7,188 bases of DNA from Balneolaceae bacterium (GTDB taxonomy: Bacteria; Bacteroidota; Rhodothermia; Balneolales; Balneolaceae), in assembly GCA_003555185.1 (NCBI GenBank), contig PWFZ01000474.1, positions 1-7,188 of the forward strand, read 5' to 3'. Below the pieces are notes generated by a model. It made no database searches, was not told where the DNA came from, and saw nothing but the letters and a program-made list of their open reading frames with translations. Position numbers and translations under genes: made by a program. Shown here piece by piece: positions 1 through 6,281 of the stretch. Within the stretch, counting starts at the first letter, position 1. Every line of letters starts with the position of its first letter.

Positions 1-1
1 C

Positions 2-2413
2 TCAGATATTCGGTACGATCTATTCTTTCATATTCCTGAAGAGATGGAATCATCCATTGATGGGGCTGTATCAATTCAGTTTAACCTGCAGGACGGTGAA
101 GTGGATATCCCGGTTGATTTTCGCGCACCATCCGATCACCTCAAAACCATAGAGGTCAACGGTTCTTCTCCGGATATTCTGTTTGAAAATGAACACATTA
201 TTCTGCCGGCAGAGTTATTAGTTGAGGGGAATAATATTGTTGAGATAGAGTTCATCGCCGGGGAGAGCTCCCTCAATCGTAATCCGGAGTATTTGTACAC
301 TTTGTTTGTGCCTGATCGTGCCCGAACTGCATTTCCTCTTTTTGATCAACCCGACCTGAAAGCAACCTATAAACTCACGATGGACATTCCGGCCACATGG
401 AAGGCGATGACGAACGCACCACTGGAATCATCAACAGAAAATGATTCTTCAAAAAGACTGGAGTTTGCGGAATCAGACCTGTTCAGCTCCTATCTGTTTT
501 CATTTGTTGTGGGAGATTTTGAATCGGTAACTCAAATCGTTGATGGTACTGAAATGACCATGTTCCACCGCGAATCCGACACCGAAAAGGTGGAAAGAAA
601 TCTCGATGATATCTTTACCCTTCACGCCTCTTCGCTGGACTGGCTTGAGGAGTACACAGGTATCGACTATCCATTTCAAAAGTTTGATTTTGCACTGATC
701 CCATCTTTCCAATACGGAGGAATGGAGCATGTTGGCGCGATACAATATCGGGCGTCTTCATTGTTTTTAGATGAAGATCCATCAGAATCACAGCTGCTCA
801 GCCGGGCAAGCCTTATCGCACATGAAACTGCCCACATGTGGTTTGGGGATTTGGTAACAATGAAATGGTTTAATGACGTGTGGACCAAGGAAGTGTTTGC
901 AAATTTCATGGCCGCTAAGATTGTAAACCCAAGCTTTCCTGACATCAATCACGACCTGAGTTTTCTATTGCGCCATCACCCAAGTTCCTATTCAGTTGAT
1001 AGAACTGAGGGAGCTAATCCCATCCGTCAGCACCTTGAAAATTTGAATGAGGCGGGTCAGATGTACGGGGCGATCATTTATAACAAAGCTCCCATTATGA
1101 TGCGTCAATTAGAGCTTTTGGTTGGCGAAGAGTTGTTTAGGGAAGGAATGCAGGATTATCTGGAAACATACTCATTTGATAATGCTACCTGGCCGGATTT
1201 AATTGAAATTCTGGATCAGAAAATAAGCTTTGATTTAACAACTTGGAGCGAAGTTTGGGTGAATACGCCGGGCCGCCCGCATTTTTCATTGACTCAGGAA
1301 GGTGAAAATAGCACCCGAATACAGCAACACGACCCTTCCCGTGATGGCAGGGTGTGGTCTCAGAAGTTTAGCGTTCTTGAAAAGACAGGCTCCGGCACAA
1401 TAAGCCATCCTGTATCCATGGATAGTGAAAGTACAGTTATTGAGCATCAGTCTGGATCACTCTTTCTGTTAAATGAAGATGGATACGGATACGGCCTTTT
1501 TCCCTCTTCTCTTGAAAATATCATCCATTGGGAAGATTTGAATGATCGGGCAAAAGGATCGCTGCTCGTTAACTTGTTTGAAAATGTACTTGAAGAAAAT
1601 ATCCTGCCGGAAGACTATTTTCGGGAGCTAAAAAATCTAATAGAGGCAGAACAAAATCAATTGCTTTTAAATGCAGCGATGGGACATATTCAGACTCTCT
1701 ATTGGAATCTTTTTAGTGAAGAAAAACGGATGCTTTATGCCTCTGAGCTTGAAAGTGTATTGTGGGAGCAGATGCATCAACAGGAAGATAACAGCCGGAA
1801 AAGAATCTTTTTCAATGCATTCAGAAATGTTGCCCTCTCCGAAGACCGGGTTGATAAAATCTATGATATCTGGCGTGGAGAATTAGACGTTGACGGGCTT
1901 AATTTATCTGAGACGGATTACATCAGTATGGCCGGAGATCTTGCTGTAAGGGAGCATCGAAATGCCGATGAGATATTAATTACGCAGTTGAATAACATTA
2001 ATGATTCCGATCGAAAAAGACGTTTTGAACATATAATACCGGCTTTGTCAGAGGATCAGGATGTTAGAGATGAGTTTTTTGAGTCGCTAAAAAAGATTGA
2101 GAATCGTCAAACAGAATCGTGGGTTCTTGGCGCACTTGGATACCTTCACCATCCCCTTCGGACGTCTGAATCAGAAAAATATCTGCTGCCAACCCTGGAA
2201 CTACTACAGGAAATTCAAGTCACCGGTGATATCTTTTTCCCTTCACGCTGGCTCGATGTCAGTTTATCAAACTATTCATCAGATTCTGCTGTGCGTACCG
2301 TACGTAAATTTTTAGATGATCGCCCTGATTTTAATCCTCAATTAAGAATGAAGGTTCTGCAATCTGCCGATATGCTAATTCGGTCTAATTCTATCTTGGA
2401 TAGTGAAAATTAG
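2..2413 (+). CDS. M1 family zinc metallopeptidase (aminopeptidase N-like), 5' truncated by the window edge
   Basis: The frame is open from base 2, so the true start and any signal peptide lie upstream; the first ATG, at 44, is internal because the codons before it already read like an M1 N-terminal beta strand. 803 residues are visible, numbered here from base 2. An N-terminal beta-sandwich (about 1-205) is followed by the thermolysin-like catalytic domain. This carries the substrate-binding motif as GGMEH (239-243, usually GxMEN), the zinc site HETAH (274-278) with Glu275 as general base, and the third zinc ligand Glu297, giving the classic HExxH-x18-E. Tyr360 in YNKA fits the transition-state tyrosine of the usual YxKG. 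A short beta region and a helical, HEAT-like C-terminal domain (about 540-803) follow. The family removes N-terminal residues from peptides. A periplasmic or envelope location is plausible but not visible here. The gene ends in TAG and converges on the amidohydrolase gene across a repeat-filled gap. The family call is firm; substrate preference is unknown. Confidence 0.93.
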   Translation, partial: SDIRYDLFFHIPEEMESSIDGAVSIQFNLQDGEVDIPVDFRAPSDHLKTIEVNGSSPDILFENEHIILPAELLVEGNNIVEIEFIAGESSLNRNPEYLYTLFVPDRARTAFPLFDQPDLKATYKLTMDIPATWKAMTNAPLESSTENDSSKRLEFAESDLFSSYLFSFVVGDFESVTQIVDGTEMTMFHRESDTEKVERNLDDIFTLHASSLDWLEEYTGIDYPFQKFDFALIPSFQYGGMEHVGAIQYRASSLFLDEDPSESQLLSRASLIAHETAHMWFGDLVTMKWFNDVWTKEVFANFMAAKIVNPSFPDINHDLSFLLRHHPSSYSVDRTEGANPIRQHLENLNEAGQMYGAIIYNKAPIMMRQLELLVGEELFREGMQDYLETYSFDNATWPDLIEILDQKISFDLTTWSEVWVNTPGRPHFSLTQEGENSTRIQQHDPSRDGRVWSQKFSVLEKTGSGTISHPVSMDSESTVIEHQSGSLFLLNEDGYGYGLFPSSLENIIHWEDLNDRAKGSLLVNLFENVLEENILPEDYFRELKNLIEAEQNQLLLNAAMGHIQTLYWNLFSEEKRMLYASELESVLWEQMHQQEDNSRKRIFFNAFRNVALSEDRVDKIYDIWRGELDVDGLNLSETDYISMAGDLAVREHRNADEILITQLNNINDSDRKRRFEHIIPALSEDQDVRDEFFESLKKIENRQTESWVLGALGYLHHPLRTSESEKYLLPTLELLQEIQVTGDIFFPSRWLDVSLSNYSSDSAVRTVRKFLDDRPDFNPQLRMKVLQSADMLIRSNSILDSEN

Positions 2414-2430
2414 AACTTGAATAAAAAATG

Positions 2431-2511
2431 TATGCCGGACAGCTTGTCCGGTGAAGGATGACTTAAAGAACATGGTGTGTTCGTACTTCTCGGGCAAGCT
2501 GCCCGAGGTAC
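2431..2511. repeat. Paired-hairpin intergenic repeat, copy 1
   Basis: This is the first of two 81-bp direct copies. Hairpin A is at 2435-2451 (7-bp stem CCGGACA/TGTCCGG, loop GCT). After a 37-bp spacer comes hairpin B at 2489-2507 (8-bp stem CTCGGGCA/TGCCCGAG, loop AGC), with GTAC on each side at 2483-2486 and 2508-2511. The element starts 17 bp after the M1 stop codon. Read on the minus strand, hairpin A is followed six bases later by a run of six Ts (2423-2428), so it could act as a backup terminator for the amidohydrolase transcript. The architecture resembles REP/BIME-type palindromic intergenic repeats, but no known family was recognised. Confidence 0.85.
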
Positions 2512-2565
2512 TTAGTGTCGCCCATGCCTTTTTGAACTAGAGCAGGGTGCTGTGTGGTATTATAG

Positions 2566-2646
2566 TATACCGGACAGCCTGTCCGGTGAGGGATGACTTA
2601 AAGAGCGTGGAGTGCCCATACATCTCGGGCAAGCTGCCCGAGGTAC
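2566..2646. repeat. Paired-hairpin intergenic repeat, copy 2
   Basis: This second copy of the 81-bp element is offset by 135 bp and has the same length and 71/81 identical bases. Hairpin A is at 2570-2586 (same stem, loop GCC) and hairpin B at 2624-2642 (identical to copy 1), followed by GTAC at 2643-2646. The last base of the copy is the last base of the amidohydrolase stop codon. Of the ten differences, eight lie in the 37-bp spacer, one in the loop of A and one just outside A, so all stem bases are conserved. The 54 bp between the copies (2512-2565) shows no gene. Confidence 0.85.
2624..2642 (-). terminator. Hairpin B just after the amidohydrolase stop, possible transcription terminator
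   Basis: On the minus strand, this 8-bp GC-rich stem with a 3-base loop begins three bases after the amidohydrolase stop codon. It is where a terminator or mRNA 3'-end stabilising hairpin would sit. No T-run follows it directly, so it is not a textbook intrinsic terminator. Together with hairpin A of copy 1, which does have a T-run on this strand, it may insulate the two convergent genes. That role is inferred. Confidence 0.35.
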
Positions 2647-4193
2647 TAATTCACTTTTCGAACTACACCTGCAGGTAAAAGTTCATTTCGTTCTCCTTCT
2701 GCGATGACAGCTGTACCGTTTACAAACACCCAGTCAAATCCCTCGGCATAGGTGTGTGGCTCTTCGAAAGTGGCAGTGTCGTCTATGTTGGCCGGATCAA
2801 AAATCAGCAGGTCAGCGGCAAATCCTTCACGGATTAGACCACGTGGTATATCTACTTTTTCGGGATTAGAAAGGCCGACGGTTTCGGCAGGCAGCCCGCT
2901 CATTTTGTAAATGGCTTCTTCAAGCGAGAGCAAATCCTCTTCATTTACATACTGACGAATTATTTTCGCAAAGCTTCCATAACCACGTGGATGGCGCATA
3001 GTAGGGCTGCCATCAGAGCTGACCATCACGAATGGGTCTACTAAAAACCTGCGCATTACATCTTCATCCATCACAAAGTACGCAGCACTCGCTCCTCCCG
3101 GTTTGATGTCGTCAATTAACACGTCTTCAAATGGCTTATCCAGTTCCTCTGCTACTTCTTTTAGCGTCATCCCTGCCCATGGCGCTGTTCCAAAAAGAGT
3201 TGCCCCAGGTCCATTTCGGGCTTCAATCCGATTTCGCAGATACTCCTCCAGCTCCTCTCTCTGTTCTCTGACAACCTCATCAAAATCATTGGGTGGCAAC
3301 GCCCATTCGGGAAATACGATAGAGATTCCGGTAAAACTTGCGGTGTATGGGTAAACATCAGCCGTCACATTTACGCCTTCATTGCGGGCTTCATTCATCA
3401 ATTCAAGTACTGATTCAGCCTGCTGTGGATCATCGCCAAACACGATTTTAATGTGTGAAGCATGCACATTTGCACCCGATCCGAGTCCCTGTTCAAGCAG
3501 CTCGGTTACAGAGTCCTCAATCTTATCATCATCTTCGTTTCGCATATGGCTCATGATTAAACCGTCTGCTTCTGCAATCGGCTCTCCCAGCGCAATGAGT
3601 TCCTGCAGATCGGCAAATGTGCCGTGATCATATTCAAGTCCCGTGGTCATTCCAAAGGCGCCTGCATCCATGGCCTGCGAGAGAATATCACGCATTTCCT
3701 GGATATAATTTTCTTCCAAACCGGATTCCCGCGGTGCACCCACAAGCTGCCGGAGAGTGTTGTGCCCGGCAAAATAGAGGATGTTTGGCCCAGTGCCCTG
3801 CGTGTCCACTTCATTCATCCAGGAGTTTACATCTTCCAAGCCGTTACTTCTCCCATCCTGTCCCATGCTAATTGTGGTGACACCCATGGAGAGGAAATTA
3901 TCAAACCGAGGCGTGCTCAGCGGGTTTCCGTGGGAGTGCGTATCAATAAATCCCGGAGAGATGGTTTTGCCTTCGGCGTCCATTTCGCGCCGAATAATCA
4001 TTCCTTCGGTATCAATTTCTCCAATTTTTATGATGACTCCATCATGGATAAGCAAATCCGCGGTGTAAGCTGAGCTCCCCGAGCCATCAATAATGGAACT
4101 GTTGGTAATGAGCAAGTCGTAGCGCTCTGCATCGGCGGCACAAGAAAAAATGAAGAGTGACAGAATGAGCGCGCTGAAAATATTTTTAAGCAT
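2646..4193 (-). CDS. Lipoprotein amidohydrolase, N-acyl-D-amino-acid deacylase / D-aminoacylase family
   Basis: A 515-residue protein of the amidohydrolase superfamily. Family members hydrolyse N-acyl-D-amino acids and related amides. The start is placed at the ATG at 4193 because this gives a compact signal peptide (MLKN, hydrophobic core, then IFSC) with the lipid-bearing Cys at residue 18. An in-frame ATG at 4214 would add seven residues, and neither start has a Shine-Dalgarno sequence. Visible motifs are PGFIDTHSHG (metal ligands His86 and His88), GVTT..MGQDG (102-114), TTGLEYDHG (183-191), SHMRNE with His216, ASHIK with His247, VSSDGS with Asp394, and HPRGYG (401-406). The C-terminal end rebuilds the small beta domain typical of the superfamily (REGFAADLLIFDP, then VNG). 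Asp113 stands where classical D-aminoacylases have a metal-bridging Cys, which suggests a distinct subgroup. The protein probably acts attached to a membrane on the outer or periplasmic side. Exact substrate is unknown; it could also act on other N-acyl or cyclic amides. Confidence 0.88.
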   Translation of the reverse strand: MLKNIFSALILSLFIFSCAADAERYDLLITNSSIIDGSGSSAYTADLLIHDGVIIKIGEIDTEGMIIRREMDAEGKTISPGFIDTHSHGNPLSTPRFDNFLSMGVTTISMGQDGRSNGLEDVNSWMNEVDTQGTGPNILYFAGHNTLRQLVGAPRESGLEENYIQEMRDILSQAMDAGAFGMTTGLEYDHGTFADLQELIALGEPIAEADGLIMSHMRNEDDDKIEDSVTELLEQGLGSGANVHASHIKIVFGDDPQQAESVLELMNEARNEGVNVTADVYPYTASFTGISIVFPEWALPPNDFDEVVREQREELEEYLRNRIEARNGPGATLFGTAPWAGMTLKEVAEELDKPFEDVLIDDIKPGGASAAYFVMDEDVMRRFLVDPFVMVSSDGSPTMRHPRGYGSFAKIIRQYVNEEDLLSLEEAIYKMSGLPAETVGLSNPEKVDIPRGLIREGFAADLLIFDPANIDDTATFEEPHTYAEGFDWVFVNGTAVIAEGERNELLPAGVVRKVN

Positions 4194-4351
4194 ACGGGAT
4201 ATATGAATTAGCATTGAGTTGAACGTAAGTATATAGCAGGCAGCAGGAATTGTCCACCGAAGTTTACAAATTTTACACAGGGAATGTATTTATGGTTAAT
4301 TGTCTTAAACAGATGAAATCAGAAATGGTAAAGCCCTTTCCGAAGTGATAG

Positions 4352-4372
4352 TATAATTTTGGGATAACTTTG
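4352..4372 (+). promoter_or_regulatory. Candidate promoter elements upstream of the DUF1684 operon (distal)
   Basis: Two perfect matches to the Bacteroidota -7 element TAnnTTTG lie side by side at 4354-4361 and 4365-4372. The first overlaps a perfect TATAAT at 4352-4357. A start from here would leave a leader of roughly 45-65 bases before the ATG at 4426. No good -33 TTTG is seen at the expected distance, so the call is tentative. The rest of the 232-bp divergent gap (4194-4425) shows no gene or RNA, and no clear promoter for the minus-strand amidohydrolase. Confidence 0.35.
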
Positions 4373-4410
4373 TGCGTCTGAAACGTTACATTAAAAAAAG
4401 TGACTTGTAA

Positions 4411-4420
4411 TATAATTTTG
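4411..4420 (+). promoter_or_regulatory. Candidate -7/-10 element next to the DUF1684 start codon (possible leaderless transcript)
   Basis: The ten bases TATAATTTTG exactly repeat those at 4352-4361 and contain both TATAAT (4411-4416) and TAnnTTTG (4413-4420). The element ends five bases before the ATG at 4426, so a transcript starting from it would have almost no leader. There is no Shine-Dalgarno sequence. A -33 box is not obvious, and a chance AT-rich match is possible: one TAnnTTTG also occurs inside the following gene at 4626-4633. Confidence 0.3.
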
Positions 4421-4425
4421 TGTGT

Positions 4426-5337
4426 ATGGTACGTACTCTTCTGTTTTTCGTAATGTTTCCATTTCTTGCGTTAAGCTGCAACAGTGATGACCTGGGACCG
4501 GCTCCTGTGGGTGATGATTATCCTGCTGAAATGGAGCAGTGGCAAGAGAACCGGATTGAAACATTGAAAGAACCCACGGGGTGGCTGCGCCTTGCCGGAA
4601 TGTTTTTTCTGAATGAGGGTGTTAATAGTTTTGGAGGTGGAGATGACCAGGGTGTACAATTTCCTGACGGAACCATACCTGAACATGCTGGATACTTTGT
4701 GATGGATAATGGAATGGTTACCCTTAAAAGTGCTGAAGGAGTGGAAATTACACACGAAGGTGATGTAATTAATGAGAAGGTGATTTTTGATGGCGAAGAA
4801 GCTCTGGATATTGAGTACGAATCTCTGGAGTGGCTGGTGATTGAACGTGACGGAGAAATTGCCATTCGCCTGTTTAATAAAGCGAATGAACAAGCAGACA
4901 ATTTCAACGGATTTCCACGCTACCCTTTAGATCCGGAGCTGAAGCTAAAAGCTAAATACATACCAAATCCGGAGAATACAACCATCCCTATAATTAACGT
5001 TCTTGGGCAAAACGTGGAGACTCCATCACCCGGAAAGGTAGAGTTTAAGATTGGTGGGAAACGCTACTCTGTTGATGCATTGGCAGGAACTACAAGGCTG
5101 TTTTTAATTATCGGGGATGAGACCAACCAAACCGAATCGTACCAGGCGGGACGGTACATGTATATCGATTATCCCGAAGAAGGAAGTGAGTATACGGTAA
5201 TTGATTTCAACAAGATTTATAATCCGCCATGTGCTTATAGTGTATATACAACTTGCCAGCTTCCTCCGCCGAATAATCGCCTTGATGTTGCCATTGAAGC
5301 GGGCGAAAAGCGTCCTGTTGGATGGCAGGGACTTTAA
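4426..5337 (+). CDS. DUF1684 family lipoprotein (first of a tandem pair)
   Basis: A 303-residue protein of unknown function. The start is taken as the ATG at 4426 rather than the in-frame GTG at 4420, because it gives a normal lipoprotein signal (MVRTLLFF... ALSC, lipid Cys at 18). The acidic residues after the Cys (NSDD) resemble surface-export signals of Bacteroidota lipoproteins; this is inference. DUF1684 hallmarks are TGWLRL (51-56), NSFG (67-70), GFPRY (162-166), SPGK (201-204), ESYQAGRY (237-244), DFN (260-262), YNPPCA (265-270), TTCQLPPP (275-282), NRL (284-286) and AGEKRP (292-297). Cys269 and Cys277 are shared with the paralogue and could form a disulfide or bind a ligand. The length is close to full for the family. 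About half of the residues match the downstream gene. The two genes are 12 bp apart and very likely cotranscribed. No enzymatic activity is assigned. Confidence 0.88.
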   Translation: MVRTLLFFVMFPFLALSCNSDDLGPAPVGDDYPAEMEQWQENRIETLKEPTGWLRLAGMFFLNEGVNSFGGGDDQGVQFPDGTIPEHAGYFVMDNGMVTLKSAEGVEITHEGDVINEKVIFDGEEALDIEYESLEWLVIERDGEIAIRLFNKANEQADNFNGFPRYPLDPELKLKAKYIPNPENTTIPIINVLGQNVETPSPGKVEFKIGGKRYSVDALAGTTRLFLIIGDETNQTESYQAGRYMYIDYPEEGSEYTVIDFNKIYNPPCAYSVYTTCQLPPPNNRLDVAIEAGEKRPVGWQGL

Positions 5338-5349
5338 AACACTGTGTTT

Positions 5350-6258
5350 ATGAAGAATGTATTTTCAACATTTTTATTTTTATCTATCATAATAGTCGGC
5401 TGTTCGCAAAATGAGTTGGCCCAGGCGCCCGTGCCGGATAATTATGAACAATCGATAACCGATTGGCAGGAGTACCGGATTGGGGTTTTAACCGACTCCA
5501 CCGGGTGGTTGCGAATTAAAGATCTGATTTGGCTTGAAGAGGGAGAAAATAGCTTTGGCAGCGGGAACGATCAGGATATTCAGTTTCATGAGGGGGCCAT
5601 TCCTGATTATGCCGGGACTTTTACGCTGAAGGATGGAACGGTAATGATGAATGTTGCCGATGGAGTGGAGATCACATATCAAGGCGAATCAGTACGTGAG
5701 ATGGAGATTTTTGATGGAGAGGAGCGTCCACGTGTAGAACATGAGTCGTTAATTTGGTTTGTGGACACCCAGGGAGATGATCATGGCATAAGAATTTACG
5801 ACAGGAATACTCCGAAAGCGGATGCGTTTACAGGGTTTCCGGCTTACGAGCTCGATACTGACTGGCATCTTCAGGGACGATTTGTTCCATATGAAGATGA
5901 AAAAGTTATTTCGGTTATGAATGTATTAGGTGATGAGATCGAGAGGGAATCTCCCGGTAAAGTGGAGTTCTCTTTTGATGGAAAGATCTACTCGCTGGAT
6001 GCTTTTGAATCACGGTCCGGGCTTTTTCTCATGTTTTGGGATGAAACGAGCCAAACGGAAACGTATCAGGCAGGCCGATATATGATTGTCCCTCACCCTG
6101 ATGATCATGGGAATACGATCATCGATTTTAATAAGGCGTATAACCCTCCATGTGCATTTAGCGTCTTTACAACCTGTCAGCTTCCTACACCACAAAATCG
6201 CCTGCAGATAGCTATTGAAGCGGGTGAAAAAAGGCCTGTTGACTGGGAAGGAATTTAA
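5350..6258 (+). CDS. DUF1684 family lipoprotein (second of a tandem pair)
   Basis: A 302-residue paralogue of the gene just upstream. The start is the ATG at 5350, giving MKNVFSTF... with a perfect lipobox (IVGC, lipid Cys at 18); the in-frame GTG at 5344 is less likely. All hallmarks seen in the first copy recur: TGWLRI (51-56), NSFG (67-70), GFPAY (162-166), SPGK (201-204), ETYQAGRY (237-244), DFN (259-261), YNPPCA (264-269), TTCQLP (274-279), NRL (283-285) and AGEKRP (291-296). The shared Cys pair is Cys268 and Cys276. The region around residues 140-185 is the most divergent between the two. Only 12 bp, with no terminator, separate it from the upstream gene, so it probably depends on the same promoter. 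The function of the family is unknown; the close paralogy suggests either duplicated dosage or two specialised or partner proteins. Confidence 0.9.
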   Translation: MKNVFSTFLFLSIIIVGCSQNELAQAPVPDNYEQSITDWQEYRIGVLTDSTGWLRIKDLIWLEEGENSFGSGNDQDIQFHEGAIPDYAGTFTLKDGTVMMNVADGVEITYQGESVREMEIFDGEERPRVEHESLIWFVDTQGDDHGIRIYDRNTPKADAFTGFPAYELDTDWHLQGRFVPYEDEKVISVMNVLGDEIERESPGKVEFSFDGKIYSLDAFESRSGLFLMFWDETSQTETYQAGRYMIVPHPDDHGNTIIDFNKAYNPPCAFSVFTTCQLPTPQNRLQIAIEAGEKRPVDWEGI

Positions 6259-6281
6259 CAACTGTAGCCGGTCTGGTACTA

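Noticed and set aside
2432..2461. A nine-codon ORF (ATG at 2432, stop TGA at 2459) inside repeat copy 1
   Set aside because: It arises from the hairpin sequence. In copy 2 the matching ATG is changed to ATA, so it is not conserved even between the two copies.
2435..2642. Possible CRISPR array, because repeated palindromic units occur at regular spacing
   Set aside because: There are only two copies, 81 bp long with internal hairpins, and the spacer between stems is itself conserved. There are no cas genes in view.
3624..4073. A 149-codon open frame on the plus strand opposite the amidohydrolase gene
   Set aside because: It lies wholly antisense to a strongly conserved coding region, its translation resembles no protein family, and it has no start signals.
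4215..4350. Possible small RNA or riboswitch in the divergent gap
   Set aside because: No conserved motif, strong hairpin or terminator is recognisable. The only notable signals are the AT-rich promoter-like motifs further right.
4471..4907. Two overlapping minus-strand open frames opposite the first DUF1684 gene
   Set aside because: They are antisense shadows of a gene whose family motifs continue through the whole region.
6259..6281. Possible terminator between the convergent DUF1684 operon and the right-hand gene
   Set aside because: The 23 bp contain no stable stem-loop or T-run that I can see.
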